From NCBI RefSeq assembly GCF_026191675.1, contig NZ_JAKRRY010000021.1, forward strand, positions 1 to 64,000: a stretch of 64,000 nucleotides of DNA, read 5' to 3'. Source of the stretch: Vibrio qingdaonensis. GTDB lineage: Bacteria > Pseudomonadota > Gammaproteobacteria > Enterobacterales > Vibrionaceae. A program made the position numbers and the translations under genes. The notes under the pieces were generated by a model, which did no database searches, was not told where the DNA came from, and saw only the letters and a list, made by a program, of their open reading frames with translations. The stretch's first letter is position 1, and every line of letters starts with the position of its first letter. Positions 35,545 to 46,496 of the stretch are shown piece by piece.

Positions 35545-37227
35545 GTGGACAAGTCTGGCAACGTCATTCAATTACAACGCCTTAAGCAATTGGAGCAACG
35601 GTTTCATCTCACCCGCGCCATTGTAGATAAAAATCAGCTATCAGACGTGTTCGTATGTTCAACGCGGAATGTCACTAAGATAATGAATAACCTAGCGTCT
35701 TTAGGTTGGGTAGAGTGGCACCCGGGGAAAGGTCGTGGCAATAAATCTACGCTGTTAATTCTGTGCTCGTTTCAGGACCTACTCACTGAGCAATTGAAAA
35801 TAATGATACAAAATGGCGGGCTAAACGAAGCTTTTAAGTACGCGACTATTTTTCACTATCAACATATTTTCAAACAAAAACTGCCAGAATGGTTAAAAGT
35901 ATATTCTGATGACCTTGAGCGCTCTGATGAACTCAATGGATTGGTGGGTTATTCATTACCTCCTTGCCACCCTATGACGATGACAGAACTTCAGTCTGGG
36001 ATATACGTGAATGCGATGTTTGATACGTTAATCCGATTCAACTCTGTAAGCGATACCTTTATTCCTCACTTAGCACACCAGTTCTACCAATCGAATAACA
36101 CTTACTTTTTTCGAATTCGTCCGGACGTCTATTTCCATAATGGCGAGTTACTGACACCAGAACATGTAAAGAGCCACATGATCAAACTCACCAAACATAC
36201 ACCGTTATTCACGAGTGTAAAATCGGTGTCAGTCAACAAACGTTGGCTTGAAGTCACTTTGCATCATGATGACCCGATATTTTTGCATGCGTTAGCTGAC
36301 ATTCATTGTAGTGTTTATTTGGATAATGAGCGTGACCCAGAGTTTCCATTTGGCACAGGATGCTATCGCTGGGAGACTCGCCTTCCTGAACACTGGTCGC
36401 TAATTAAGAACGAGCAATACTTTGGGGTACACGGGATACTAAAACGAGCGGATTTCTGGGTGGCGGATTCGAATATGACTGACCAGCTTGAACAAAATAA
36501 TATCAGTGTTCAAACCGAGGTTGCAATGCACAGTGAAAAGGAACGACAAGCCCACTCAAAGCGTACCACCCATTACCGACTAAAAGGGTGCCAAGCGGTG
36601 TGTATTGCTCACCATGTTCCCGTTCATGTCCGAGAACAACTGGCATCAAGGTTAAAACGTACCTCACATCAGCACTTTTCTACCTCTCAATCAACCCAAC
36701 TGTCGTGTCAGAATCTGTTTGGCGACGACTTTAATACATCAACATATTTGGCAACGAGTGATCTAGACTCAAATGAACACTCCGCATTAAGGGGGGAAAC
36801 AATAACCTATTGGAATAATGAAAATAGTGCCTTAGCGGCAATGTTAGAGAGCCTATCAAGTACTGGTGCGACTCTAAAACCCACCAATGAATTAAGCGAA
36901 GCGGATGTCTGGCTAAACGACTATTTGTTTGGTCATGACATATTACTTGACCAGTTTTATTGGTTGCTTGCTAATAAAATGACTGAGCAGTTACTTCCTC
37001 CCGTTCTTCATAAGCAATGGAAAGATGCGATTGCACATTCCAGCCACTTATCTCAGCTATTTTTAGATATTGAAGAAGTATGTAAGCAGAAACACTTCAT
37101 TGTTCCTCTGTGGGGGAAAACCGTTTCGTTCACCACCCATGAGTCACTTCGAGGAGAAAGTACGGATTCGCTCGGTCTGATGAATTTATCTGACCTATGG
37201 TTTGATAAGCGCGATCATCAGCGTTAA
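35545..37227 (+). CDS. SgrR-family regulator with solute-binding domain
   Basis: About 560 residues from GTG 35545, which follows GAGGTA; the frame opens further upstream at 35500 without support. It has an N-terminal winged helix (LKQLEQRFHLTRA..., TRNVTKIMNNLASLGWVEWHPGKGRGNKS) and a family 5 extracellular solute-binding-like domain (YVNAMFDTLIRFNSVSDTFIPHLAHQF..., FFRIRPDVYFHNGELLTPEHV). SgrR proteins sense small ligands through this domain in the cytoplasm. The target genes are unknown; the divergent barrel gene is one candidate. Confidence 0.82.
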   Translation: MDKSGNVIQLQRLKQLEQRFHLTRAIVDKNQLSDVFVCSTRNVTKIMNNLASLGWVEWHPGKGRGNKSTLLILCSFQDLLTEQLKIMIQNGGLNEAFKYATIFHYQHIFKQKLPEWLKVYSDDLERSDELNGLVGYSLPPCHPMTMTELQSGIYVNAMFDTLIRFNSVSDTFIPHLAHQFYQSNNTYFFRIRPDVYFHNGELLTPEHVKSHMIKLTKHTPLFTSVKSVSVNKRWLEVTLHHDDPIFLHALADIHCSVYLDNERDPEFPFGTGCYRWETRLPEHWSLIKNEQYFGVHGILKRADFWVADSNMTDQLEQNNISVQTEVAMHSEKERQAHSKRTTHYRLKGCQAVCIAHHVPVHVREQLASRLKRTSHQHFSTSQSTQLSCQNLFGDDFNTSTYLATSDLDSNEHSALRGETITYWNNENSALAAMLESLSSTGATLKPTNELSEADVWLNDYLFGHDILLDQFYWLLANKMTEQLLPPVLHKQWKDAIAHSSHLSQLFLDIEEVCKQKHFIVPLWGKTVSFTTHESLRGESTDSLGLMNLSDLWFDKRDHQR

Positions 37228-37339
37228 AAGTATGTCATTACAATGGATGAGCAACATGGCATGCATCGTACCGTTTAAATACCGAATTGATTGCGAATAA
37301 CCGACTAACATACATGCGAAAAAAGTATCGTTTTTTTAT

Positions 37340-37522
37340 TCATTTACTGCTGAGCATTGATTGAGGCGGTTTAGTCGACGATGTTGTACGGCGCTTTACA
37401 CTAACGAACAACACAACGGTGAGAATGAATGCGGTGAGCTCCGCCATTGCCCGTGGCAGCCCTTCCGTGGAGAGTGCCAGTAAAATCTGCAGCACAATTG
37501 CTATTCCAAGAGTTATATTCAT
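37340..37522 (-). CDS. Small hydrophobic protein
   Basis: 60 residues. Two hydrophobic segments (ITLGIAIVLQILLAL and AELTAFILTVVLFVSV) are followed by a basic hydrophilic tail (KRRTTSSTKPPQ). No family recognised and the ribosome site is weak, but the two-helix layout and clean boundaries make a real membrane peptide plausible. Confidence 0.45.
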   Translation of the reverse strand: MNITLGIAIVLQILLALSTEGLPRAMAELTAFILTVVLFVSVKRRTTSSTKPPQSMLSSK

Positions 37523-37593
37523 TCCATTTGCTCACGTCATTATCCTAGAGACATTATGGTGAGCAATGACCAAAGAGAAAATTCCGTTTTGGA

Positions 37594-39123
37594 CTATGAA
37601 ATAACCACATAGTCAGACTGCGCGCTTGATAGCCAGATTTTAACTTGTGCCCTTGATATTTTAATACCTGACGACGCCAATGATTCTGGTAGATGATAAT
37701 ACGCGACAGGATATTTAAACGCCTCTAAACCAGTGCCTTTAAGTCGTTGGTTCATTACTAACTTTTCATCTGAGCTCCATTCGCATGGACTCATTTCTGA
37801 GTCATCACTATTGATATTTGAGCTTTGTATTACGGCAACGGGACGCGCACCAAACTCATCGCAGCCAACAGGTACGATAATGGCCTGAATAATATTGGGA
37901 AGTCGATTTAATACCGCTTCTATCTCTTCACAGTGGATATTTTCCCCACCTGAGATAAACAAATTGTCTGCTCGTCCAGTCACAAGCAGCTCATGATTTT
38001 CACTCCAGCGCCCCAGATCCCCGGTATCAAACCACCCATCCGTTAATGCCAGCGCTCGAAGGTGTCCTTGATAGAAGTAGCCTTGAGACAATACTGCCCC
38101 TCTGACCTGTATGCGCTGATCTTGTAACTTAACTTGTCGATTGGGTAAGGCGGTACCAGAAGAATACTGTTGGTCAACGAGCTTGGCCGTGACGGTTGAT
38201 GCGGTTTCTGTCATGCCGTACCCCATCCACATTTCAATGCCCAAAGCTTGAGCTTGTTGGATCAAATCTGCAGGGATATGACTGCCACCCAGTAACACGC
38301 GTTTAAGCTGATTGGGAATACGCTGATCGATAATTCGTTTCAGCTGCGTGACAACCAAAGACGCATGACTGACATCCACGATGTCTTGGCTAAATACACC
38401 ACTGGCAAGTTTTAACTGTGCACCGACGGATAGCCAACGCCAGATAATCGCCAAACCGGAGACGTGAAACATAGGTAGGCTAAGCAGCCAGCTGTCGGTG
38501 TCACGATACGTAAACCGCTCTAACAATCCTCTTGCGGATGCTAGGTGCTGCTCAACCGTGTGAACGACCGCTTTAGGTTGACCGGTCGATCCTGAGGTAA
38601 AAATAATCGAGGCGCGTTGGTTTAGATCAGTATCGCTGAACACCTCAAGTGACGCCCTTTTCTCAAGGTGCGATTTATGCTCGAGTGAATGCAGACGTAT
38701 TGAACGACAGTCTCTTGTCAGACTCTGCGCAGTAAAATCGATACCTGAATCGGAGCAATCCCATAGGTAGGCCTTCTCGTTCGCTTTGTATAGCGTCTCT
38801 AGCCGGTCATTTATATTTGCTGATGTCGAGACCATCGCCGGTATCGCACCATGAGCGACACACGCCAAATAAGCGAACACAAGGTCGATTTCGGCTCGCC
38901 CTACTAGGCACACCACGTCGTGAGTTTGTACGCCCTCGTTAATTAAGCACTGTTGATATTGCTGTACTGTTTTCTGGATCTGTTGCCAAGTGTAGGTGCG
39001 GTTTACCGTCACTACCGCAGTATCATTAGGCTTGTGCTGCGCCCACGCTGTCCATACGTTCACGCGCTCATGGTCTCCATAATTTGCCACTTCGCTACGA
39101 CTGCCAGTACAACGTCTGTTCAT
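37594..39123 (-). CDS. menE: o-Succinylbenzoate-CoA ligase
   Basis: Up to 509 residues. Adenylate-forming ligase that activates o-succinylbenzoate to its CoA ester in menaquinone synthesis. The AMP-binding signature is IIFTSGSTGQPKAVVHT, followed by GYGMTETAS and the hinge FDTGDLGRW with GRADNLFISGGENIHCEEIE. The ATG at 39123 overlaps menC by 29 bp; GTG at 39090 or 39063 are alternative starts. Last gene of menFDHBCE. Confidence 0.93.
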   Translation of the reverse strand: MNRRCTGSRSEVANYGDHERVNVWTAWAQHKPNDTAVVTVNRTYTWQQIQKTVQQYQQCLINEGVQTHDVVCLVGRAEIDLVFAYLACVAHGAIPAMVSTSANINDRLETLYKANEKAYLWDCSDSGIDFTAQSLTRDCRSIRLHSLEHKSHLEKRASLEVFSDTDLNQRASIIFTSGSTGQPKAVVHTVEQHLASARGLLERFTYRDTDSWLLSLPMFHVSGLAIIWRWLSVGAQLKLASGVFSQDIVDVSHASLVVTQLKRIIDQRIPNQLKRVLLGGSHIPADLIQQAQALGIEMWMGYGMTETASTVTAKLVDQQYSSGTALPNRQVKLQDQRIQVRGAVLSQGYFYQGHLRALALTDGWFDTGDLGRWSENHELLVTGRADNLFISGGENIHCEEIEAVLNRLPNIIQAIIVPVGCDEFGARPVAVIQSSNINSDDSEMSPCEWSSDEKLVMNQRLKGTGLEAFKYPVAYYHLPESLASSGIKISRAQVKIWLSSAQSDYVVIS

Positions 39124-40087
39124 CCAGTGTTGAGACAGGAAGTCGACATTTTGGCCACGTCACTTCAAGTTGGGCGGCAAACAACTGCATCGTATCAAGA
39201 CCCGGCGTTTCATTTGGAAGTTGCCATTGAGAAAAACGAGCAAGGTGATTAAGACCGATACTGCTTTCTAAACTCGAGCTAATAACCACTTGGATACCGT
39301 GCTGATGCGCCGCTTCAATCAGCGACATACATTTCTCTAAACTACCGACCAATGTCGGTTTCATAATCAGCGTTTTTACTCCAGTTAACGAGCGGACCGA
39401 AAAATCCGATGCTCGCACCGCTTCTTGTAACGTTTCATCCCACGCTATCGCTATTCCCGTATCAATGGCAAAAGAGAGGCTATCACCCGGTGTTTTGCAC
39501 GGCTCTTCAATAAAAGCGATACGCTGGCGCAGCGATGGCGAGATGTAAGAAGCAAATTTGTTGGCTTTTTCAAGGCTCCATGCTCGATTGGCGTCCAACC
39601 TCAACGTCAAATCAGGGATGGACTCCAAGAATAGACTGACGATCATGCCATCACGAATCGCTTCGTACATACCCACTTTAATCTTTGCGACTTTATGACC
39701 GGGCATCGTATTGAGGATAGGAAGAAGATCATCAGGATCACCCGAACATAACGGCGCCGCCTGATAATTGCCACTGATCGGTAAGCGATTAGCCAGATCC
39801 ATTACCGCGCACGATAAGCCAAATGCCACTGAAGGGAAACACTCGTCAAGATCAGAGTCGAGATGGCCTTCTTTCACCCATAATTCAAGGTATTGCTGCG
39901 CTTGAATGCCAGCTTCTTGTAATGACTCTTGACTAAAACCCGGTAGCGGTGCGATCTCGCCCAACGCATGTTTGCCGTTTTCAATCAGTTCAACAACCCA
40001 CCCTTCACGTGAGGTGAGTTTGGTATCTCGTAAGATCACGCCACTGTCCATCGGTAGCGTGTAGCGATAAAGCTTTGCTTGTCTCAT
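39095..40087 (-). CDS. menC: o-Succinylbenzoate synthase
   Basis: About 330 residues from ATG 40087 (MRQAKLYRY); an ATG at 40096 is equally usable. Enolase-superfamily enzyme that dehydrates SHCHC to o-succinylbenzoate. The lysine and metal ligands are visible: AKIKVGM, LRLDANRAWS, FIEEP, AWDE and LIMKPTLVG. It overlaps the possible start of menE. Confidence 0.93.
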   Translation of the reverse strand: MRQAKLYRYTLPMDSGVILRDTKLTSREGWVVELIENGKHALGEIAPLPGFSQESLQEAGIQAQQYLELWVKEGHLDSDLDECFPSVAFGLSCAVMDLANRLPISGNYQAAPLCSGDPDDLLPILNTMPGHKVAKIKVGMYEAIRDGMIVSLFLESIPDLTLRLDANRAWSLEKANKFASYISPSLRQRIAFIEEPCKTPGDSLSFAIDTGIAIAWDETLQEAVRASDFSVRSLTGVKTLIMKPTLVGSLEKCMSLIEAAHQHGIQVVISSSLESSIGLNHLARFSQWQLPNETPGLDTMQLFAAQLEVTWPKCRLPVSTLDEQTLYWQS

Positions 40088-40196
40088 GGTCGACATTCCG
40101 CGTTTAAGTGTTATTTTGAACAAGTTAGAAGCATTGAAGATAGGTGTTGTCGGCCGCTCTTTCAATCAAAAAGAGCGGCGTTATTACGGTTGTCGC

Positions 40197-41063
40197 TTAA
40201 GGGTTACGTGGGAATTTATGGAAATCAGGACGACGTTTCTCGTTAAACGCATTGCGCCCTTCTTGACCTTCTTCCGTCATGTAGAACATCATGGTGGCAT
40301 TGCCCGCAAGCTCTTGCAGACCCGCCTGACCATCACAATCAGCATTGAGTGCCGCTTTGAGGCAGCGCAGCGCCATTGGGCTGTGTTGCAGCACTTCACG
40401 CGACCAACGAATCGATTCTTTTTCTAGATCAGCAACAGGAACCACGGTGTTAACCAGCCCCATGTCCACCGCTTCTTGAGCATCGTAAAAACGACACAAA
40501 AACCAGATTTCACGCGCTTTCTTTTGGCCAACGATACGCGCCATATAAGAAGCCCCCCAACCACCGTCAAACGAGCCGACTTTCGGGCCAGTTTGACCAA
40601 ATTGGGCGTTGTCTGCGGCAATAGTCAAATCACACATCATGTGTAACACGTGACCACCACCTACCGCCCAACCTGCTACAGCAGCAATCACTGGCTTAGG
40701 ACAGGTGCGGATCTGACGCTGAAAATCGAGAACATTTAAGTGGTGCGTCCCCGTATCATCTTGGTAACCACCGTAGTCACCACGAACGGACTGGTCCCCA
40801 CCGGAACAAAATGCCTTTTCACCCAAGCCCGTTAAGATAATTACACCAACATTTTCATCATAGCGCGCATCGGCTAACGCACGGATCATTTCTTGAACGG
40901 TACGAGGCGTGAATGCATTGTGAACTTGTGGTCGTGCAATAGTAATTTTCGCAATACCATCTTCAGATTTGTGATATTGAATATCTTCAAAGTCACAAGT
41001 AACGTCAGCCCAATTTACGGGTGCATAAAGTTCTTCTTCGGTTAATCCAACTGTTTTTGCCAT
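40197..41063 (-). CDS. menB: 1,4-Dihydroxy-2-naphthoyl-CoA synthase
   Basis: 288 residues from ATG 41063; the TTG at 41075 lies in the leader. Crotonase-fold enzyme that cyclises o-succinylbenzoyl-CoA. Conserved segments are [39 protein letters not shown] and [24 protein letters not shown]. Separated from menC by about 110 bp, the largest gap in the operon. Confidence 0.96.
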   Translation of the reverse strand: MAKTVGLTEEELYAPVNWADVTCDFEDIQYHKSEDGIAKITIARPQVHNAFTPRTVQEMIRALADARYDENVGVIILTGLGEKAFCSGGDQSVRGDYGGYQDDTGTHHLNVLDFQRQIRTCPKPVIAAVAGWAVGGGHVLHMMCDLTIAADNAQFGQTGPKVGSFDGGWGASYMARIVGQKKAREIWFLCRFYDAQEAVDMGLVNTVVPVADLEKESIRWSREVLQHSPMALRCLKAALNADCDGQAGLQELAGNATMMFYMTEEGQEGRNAFNEKRRPDFHKFPRNP

Positions 41064-41088
41064 GGTATGTTCCAATGTTAGCCACCGT

Positions 41089-41943
41089 TTAGTTCGGTGT
41101 GTTTATATACTTGAGCAGAGCTGAGGTAAACGCCTTAGGGTGCTCTTTATGAACGTTATGTCCCGCATGCGGAACCACGTGATGATTTAGGCCGCTAAGC
41201 CTTGCCAGTGCAGTGAACTTAGTATCATTTGCACCACTGATGAATAACGGCGTATGACCGGAGTCAAAACTCAGTTGTTGCACTTTGTCTAGTAAGTACG
41301 GCTGCCGCCCTAATGAGGTGCTATCAAGCATCGCACTTAATTTGTTGCCTAGGTTAACACTTCGCTTCACGATCAAAAGTTGTCTTTGCTCATGATTTAA
41401 TGAAGAAAACACCGGCTGTTGGTACCAGTCGGCTAAAACCTCTGCAATTTTTTCATTCTGAAAGCGTCTTGCCCAGACTTGATCCGCCATTAGGCGTTGC
41501 TGACGCTCATCATGGCTTTGCAGGCCAAAATTGCCGCCTTCAATGACCAGCCCTAAAATTGGGTTTGTACACCATGTCTCTGGATGGTCCATCGTTAAGC
41601 GATACATCAGCAATCGCGCCCCCAATGAATAGCCAATTAGACACACGGGGGTCACTGGGTCAATTTGGTATTCATCTAAAGCACGTTGAATTGCCATACC
41701 CAGTAACGAACTTGCCTCTTCAAACCCAGAGCATGTGACGTGGGCACTTAAGCCATGTCCTGGCAAGTCTAGGAGCAAACGTGGGTAATCCGTCAGCTCA
41801 TCGGTGACGTTACACCAATCATCGGTCGAACCAAGAAAGCCATGCACAAAGACCAATATAGGTCGATGCGTGTGCGGTTGGCATCCCGGCAGGAACCGCG
41901 TGCTCAGTAAATGGGAGTTTAGTAAATGATCGTTATTCGGCAT
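41089..41943 (-). CDS. menH: SHCHC synthase (MenH, alpha/beta hydrolase)
   Basis: 284 residues. Removes pyruvate from SEPHCHC. Alpha/beta-hydrolase landmarks: oxyanion [10 protein letters not shown], nucleophile elbow [11 protein letters not shown] with the Ser, and the C-terminal His in [14 protein letters not shown]. It overlaps the menD 3' end by 11 bp, consistent with coupled translation. Confidence 0.93.
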   Translation of the reverse strand: MPNNDHLLNSHLLSTRFLPGCQPHTHRPILVFVHGFLGSTDDWCNVTDELTDYPRLLLDLPGHGLSAHVTCSGFEEASSLLGMAIQRALDEYQIDPVTPVCLIGYSLGARLLMYRLTMDHPETWCTNPILGLVIEGGNFGLQSHDERQQRLMADQVWARRFQNEKIAEVLADWYQQPVFSSLNHEQRQLLIVKRSVNLGNKLSAMLDSTSLGRQPYLLDKVQQLSFDSGHTPLFISGANDTKFTALARLSGLNHHVVPHAGHNVHKEHPKAFTSALLKYINTPN

Positions 41944-43663
41944 GATGCAAGTGCGGGAGTTTCAACGCTTTCACCTGCTGGGCAAGCGAACGAATGTGAC
42001 CGCCGACTTCTTCGCTAGGCGTGTTCACTTCCACCAAGAGCGTCTTTGTACCGTTCGCTAAGTGATTAAGCAGCGTCGACTCAAGCTCATCACTTGATTG
42101 AGGCTGGCAATACTGCAACCCAAATTGCGCAGCCGCATGCTGGAACGTGAAACCATGAGGCATTTGATAGCAAGCGACTTTTTGTTCCACGGGAACCGGA
42201 AGTAAATCAAAAATCGCGCCACCATCATTGTTCGTGACCACTATGACGTTCGGCTTCGTTGAATGACTAAACAACGCTAACGAATTCAAATCATATAAGA
42301 GCGAGGTATCACCGAGATACATCACAATTGGCGACTCTTCGGCACGAGCAACACCACTCGCCGTCGCCACTAGCCCATCAATTCCTGACGCGCCGCGATT
42401 GCTATAAGTACGACGTCCATGAATCGAAGACACCATATCAACAAGCCGAACAATAAGACTATTACCCAAGAACAACGGTATCCCTTCGGGTAAACCCTGC
42501 GTACTTTTCGCGACATCCAATTCACTTATTGTTTCACTCGGAGCCGATAAATGTTGGGTCGCAGAGGCAAACCGAGTCAAATCATCTCCCCAGTGTGCAT
42601 ATTGAGGTGACGTTAACATCGCCAATGCATCCCCTAGCCACTGCTTTATATTCACCGACAAATGTGTCATCGGCAAATGGTCAGGGTTGATACGATCCCA
42701 ATGCTCACTGAGCAAGACGCAGCGGGTGCCGCTGGTCACTTGTTCCTTTAACCATTGGTTAAGCCTTTTAGACACAAACCTGGCACCAACTTGCAAGACA
42801 AAATCGGCTTGTGAAAGATGCTGATGTGCTACTTGATTTTGCAACCAAAGATCATAATGTTGCCAATCGCCACCTTGACCCGATTGAGGGTCAAACAAAA
42901 TCGGCCACCCCAACGATTGAGCCAACGCGGCCGCCTGATTGGCGATAGTCAAGCTCGTATTCCCAACAAGAATGACCCCTTTTTTCGCCTCTAGACCCAG
43001 CCTATTTACGCTCTCACTATAATCACCAACGACAGGTAATTCATATCGCACATAAACATCATCACTTGCCAGCCAGCTTTTGATTGAGCCTCGATACGCC
43101 TCAAACATCGATTGGTCTTCCCCGCCGTACAATGGCTCTGGGTAAGGACAGTTGATGTGAATGCTTCCACCATTTTGCTGTTGCGAGACAAACGCCGAAT
43201 CAATGGTGGTTAGCAGCCAATTTAATGAAACAGCGGTATTAGGAGAAGGCAACCCGACATATTTGGTCACGTGATGAGAAAAAATATCCGTTTGCACTAT
43301 GGCTTGGTTTGCGCCGCACTCCACCAGCTCGATCGGACGGTCAGACGTCAGCAATATCAGCGGTTCTTTGGTCAGCATAGACTCGGCAACAGCAGGCAGT
43401 AGATTAGCCACCGCAGTGCCTGACGTGACAATAACCGCGACCGCGTTATTGGTCGCTTTTGCTAGCCCCAGCGCGAGAAAACCCAACCCACGTTCATCAA
43501 AATGGGTATGCAAGGTAAAACCACCGTGTGCGACCGCTTCTAATGTTAACGGTGTGGAGCGAGAGCCGGGAGCAATGCAAAGGTGGCGTACCCCTTGTCG
43601 ATACAGCGCCTCCAACATGACCTTTGTCCACACCCGATTTAATGCGGCTTGGTGTGCCATCAT
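41933..43663 (-). CDS. menD: SEPHCHC synthase
   Basis: 576 residues. Thiamine-diphosphate enzyme that joins 2-oxoglutarate-derived succinate semialdehyde to isochorismate. Landmarks: CIAPGSRSTPLTLEAV at the start, the ThDP glutamate near VIVTSGTAVANLLPAV, and the ThDP-binding motif GDTSLLYDLNSLALFSH with NNDGGAIFDLLP. The start codon overlaps the menF stop (ATGATG). Confidence 0.95.
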   Translation of the reverse strand: MMAHQAALNRVWTKVMLEALYRQGVRHLCIAPGSRSTPLTLEAVAHGGFTLHTHFDERGLGFLALGLAKATNNAVAVIVTSGTAVANLLPAVAESMLTKEPLILLTSDRPIELVECGANQAIVQTDIFSHHVTKYVGLPSPNTAVSLNWLLTTIDSAFVSQQQNGGSIHINCPYPEPLYGGEDQSMFEAYRGSIKSWLASDDVYVRYELPVVGDYSESVNRLGLEAKKGVILVGNTSLTIANQAAALAQSLGWPILFDPQSGQGGDWQHYDLWLQNQVAHQHLSQADFVLQVGARFVSKRLNQWLKEQVTSGTRCVLLSEHWDRINPDHLPMTHLSVNIKQWLGDALAMLTSPQYAHWGDDLTRFASATQHLSAPSETISELDVAKSTQGLPEGIPLFLGNSLIVRLVDMVSSIHGRRTYSNRGASGIDGLVATASGVARAEESPIVMYLGDTSLLYDLNSLALFSHSTKPNVIVVTNNDGGAIFDLLPVPVEQKVACYQMPHGFTFQHAAAQFGLQYCQPQSSDELESTLLNHLANGTKTLLVEVNTPSEEVGGHIRSLAQQVKALKLPHLHHAE

Positions 43664-44967
43664 GATGCCACTCCAAGTAACGGATGCTCAGTAATCAGGC
43701 TAAGCAAGGTCGACATTTTTTTATCCAGCTCTTGCCATTCGTGCTCAGCAACAGAACCGGGAACAATGCCTGCGCCCGCAAACAGTTGCAATTGGTCTTC
43801 AACGATCAATGCACTACGAATCGCCACACAAAACTCGGCACCATCGTGACTAAGATACCCGACAGAGCCGGCATACCAGCCACGAGCAAAAGGTTCATTT
43901 TGCTCTATGTACTGCATCGCAGCCTGACGCGGTAAACCCGCCACCGCCGCCGTTGGTTGCAACGCTTGCAACAACTGCACGCCATTAATTCCGGCCTTAA
44001 GTTGGGCATGAATGTTACGTTTCAGATGCTGAACTTTTCGCAGACGAACCAAACGAAGCTCTTCTTCTATCGCAACCATGCGTGAATGCGGCGCCAAGCT
44101 TTGCTGAATATCATCCACGACATACTGATTTTCATTAATATTTTTAACGTCTTGGGTTAGCCAGTTAGATAATTGCATGTCATGAGAGGCATTCCCTCCT
44201 CGACCTATCGTTCCAGCTAATGCTTCCGTCTCCAGCTCTTGCCCACGGCGTCGATACAAACGTTCGGGTGTTGACCCAACAAAGCTATGCTTGGGAGACA
44301 GCGCCATTAAAAAGTGAAAGCTATGATGGTTGTTCAAATAACTGGCTTTTAGCAGTTGAGCGGGAGAAATTGGCGTTTGCAGATCAATTGACGTTTTGCG
44401 TGCCAGTACCACTTTTTTAAATTTATTGTGCTGAATTCCCTGCAACACATCATCAACTAACTGACCCCATTTTTCTTCTGTAGGGGTGTGCGTCATCGCT
44501 ACTACCGAGGTAGAAATAGGAGGCAAGTCCTGATGAGAAACAATCAGCCGCTGGAGAGCTCGTATTGATATATCAACGTTTGTCCCGATATTGACTGCTA
44601 AACGCCAACCTTTATCAAAACGAATCAGTTCTATTTGCGGAAGAAAAAAGAAAGCAGGCATGCAACGGCGGTTCTTGGCCGTATGACCATCAAAAGAGCG
44701 TCCACCCCATACGCGTTGATTATGATCTAAGATCGCGTACGCAGGCGCGGGTTCAGAAAACGTATGTAACTGCCCCAAAGCCACGACTTCTTCACGAGTA
44801 TCTCGCGACTGCCAGTAGAACTTAGGATAATGAGGTTGCACATCTAACCAGTCAATACTTGATGACTTGGGTTTACCATCCAATGGTTGTTCGAGACGCT
44901 TCGTACCCGGCGGTACACTCTTCAACTTATCAAGAAGCTGGATAATAGCTTGTTCTAAATGAGACAA
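43660..44967 (-). CDS. menF: Isochorismate synthase, menaquinone-specific
   Basis: 435 residues. Converts chorismate to isochorismate. Chorismate-binding motifs: KFKKVVLARKTSIDL, SFVGSTPERLYRRRGQELETEALAGTIGRG, HLKRNIHAQL, LQPTAAVAGLPRQAA and FARGWYAGSVGYL. First gene of the operon; the 232-bp gap before alaA holds its promoter and the alaA promoter. Confidence 0.95.
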   Translation of the reverse strand: MSHLEQAIIQLLDKLKSVPPGTKRLEQPLDGKPKSSSIDWLDVQPHYPKFYWQSRDTREEVVALGQLHTFSEPAPAYAILDHNQRVWGGRSFDGHTAKNRRCMPAFFFLPQIELIRFDKGWRLAVNIGTNVDISIRALQRLIVSHQDLPPISTSVVAMTHTPTEEKWGQLVDDVLQGIQHNKFKKVVLARKTSIDLQTPISPAQLLKASYLNNHHSFHFLMALSPKHSFVGSTPERLYRRRGQELETEALAGTIGRGGNASHDMQLSNWLTQDVKNINENQYVVDDIQQSLAPHSRMVAIEEELRLVRLRKVQHLKRNIHAQLKAGINGVQLLQALQPTAAVAGLPRQAAMQYIEQNEPFARGWYAGSVGYLSHDGAEFCVAIRSALIVEDQLQLFAGAGIVPGSVAEHEWQELDKKMSTLLSLITEHPLLGVAS

Positions 44968-45199
44968 ATCAACCTCAAAACGATTTCTTTAATTTAATCA
45001 GTAATACAGAAGCTACTGTATTTATACCTACAGGATAGATCAAGCGCCATTACCCTAATTTGCTAGCCACGTGTTGTAGCACGTCACAACCAGATTCATA
45101 TCAACACTTTATTTGTGAGTTTTCTTAGATTTTTATTCTATAAAAACGCAATCTGGTGTAATTTGGTAAAGAAATTATCGGATTTTTAGGAACATAACA

Positions 45200-46414
45200 A
45201 TGAAAAATATCGAGATGTCGTCAAAACTCGATAATGTCTGCTACGACATTCGAGGACCAGTACTCAAACATGCTAAGCGCATGGAGGAAGAGGGGCATAA
45301 AATCCTGAAACTAAATATAGGAAACCCCGCCCCCTTTGGTTTTGACGCCCCCGATGAAATCTTAGTCGATGTGATAAGAAATTTACCAACATCGCAAGGT
45401 TATTGTGATTCCAAAGGTATTTACTCCGCTCGTAAAGCTGTGGTGCAACACTATCAAAAGAAAGGCATTCACAGTTTAGATGTTGAAGACGTCTATATCG
45501 GCAATGGCGTATCTGAGCTTATTGTAATGGCGATGCAAGCTCTGTTAAACAACGGAGATGAAATGTTAGTTCCCGCTCCTGACTACCCTTTATGGACAGC
45601 AGCGGTTTCTCTATCTGGCGGCACGCCCGTTCACTACCTCTGCGATGAGGAAGCGGATTGGTACCCAGACCTAGATGATATTAAGAAAAAGATTACACCG
45701 AAAACACGCGGCATCGTTCTCATTAACCCGAACAACCCAACCGGTGCTGTCTACAGTCGCGACTTTTTGCTTGAAGTGATCGAAATTGCTCGCCAGCATA
45801 AACTGATTATTTTTGCTGACGAGATTTATGACAAGGTGCTTTATGATGGCGCAACACATATTCCAGTGGCAACACTTGCTGAAGATGTACTGGTTTTAAC
45901 CTTTAATGGTTTGTCTAAGTCGTACCGTGTTTGTGGCTTCCGTGGCGGTTGGATGTTTTTAACCGGGCCAAAAGAGCATGCGGTTGGCTACATTGCAGGT
46001 CTAGAAATGCTCGCCTCCATGCGACTTTGTGCCAACGTGCCTATGCAACATGCCATTCAAACCGCGCTTGGTGGATACCAAAGTATTAATGAGCTTATTC
46101 TGCCCGGTGGTCGATTGCTTGAGCAACGAGATCGCGCGTACGACCTCATCACACAGATCCCTGGTATTTCTTGTGTGAAGCCGAAAGGCGCCATGTACTT
46201 GTTCCCCAAAATTGACACTAAGATGTACAACATCAAAGATGATCAACGCATGGTACTCGACTTTCTCAAACAAGAAAAAGTACTGCTAGTACAAGGCACT
46301 GGCTTTAACTGGCCAAAACCCGATCACTTCCGCATTGTGACACTGCCGCATGTCGAAGATCTAGAATTAGCCATTGGGCGATTTGAAAAATTCCTAACAA
46401 CATATAGCCAGTAA
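45200..46414 (+). CDS. alaA: Alanine aminotransferase
   Basis: 404 residues, full length. Class I PLP aminotransferase that makes alanine from pyruvate and glutamate. Very close to E. coli AlaA (YfbQ): starts MKNIEMSSKLDNVCYDIRGPVLKHAKRMEEEGHKILKLNIGNPAPFGFDAPDEI. PLP contacts are LINPNNPTGAVY and the Schiff-base lysine in LTFNGLSKSYRVCGFRGGWM. Ends with a rho-independent terminator. Confidence 0.96.
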   Translation: MKNIEMSSKLDNVCYDIRGPVLKHAKRMEEEGHKILKLNIGNPAPFGFDAPDEILVDVIRNLPTSQGYCDSKGIYSARKAVVQHYQKKGIHSLDVEDVYIGNGVSELIVMAMQALLNNGDEMLVPAPDYPLWTAAVSLSGGTPVHYLCDEEADWYPDLDDIKKKITPKTRGIVLINPNNPTGAVYSRDFLLEVIEIARQHKLIIFADEIYDKVLYDGATHIPVATLAEDVLVLTFNGLSKSYRVCGFRGGWMFLTGPKEHAVGYIAGLEMLASMRLCANVPMQHAIQTALGGYQSINELILPGGRLLEQRDRAYDLITQIPGISCVKPKGAMYLFPKIDTKMYNIKDDQRMVLDFLKQEKVLLVQGTGFNWPKPDHFRIVTLPHVEDLELAIGRFEKFLTTYSQ

Positions 46415-46450
46415 CTCTTTCATATTGTTATTAATAAGCCTATTCTTATT

Positions 46451-46482
46451 GAATGCCGCACTGTGAGGTGCGGCATTTTTTT
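46451..46482 (+). terminator. Terminator of alaA
   Basis: AATGCCGCAC-TGTGA-GGTGCGGCATT is followed by TTTTT, about 37 bp past the stop. The next gene, yfbR, starts 15 bp later. Confidence 0.9.
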
Positions 46483-46496
46483 AGGGAGGTTGCCCA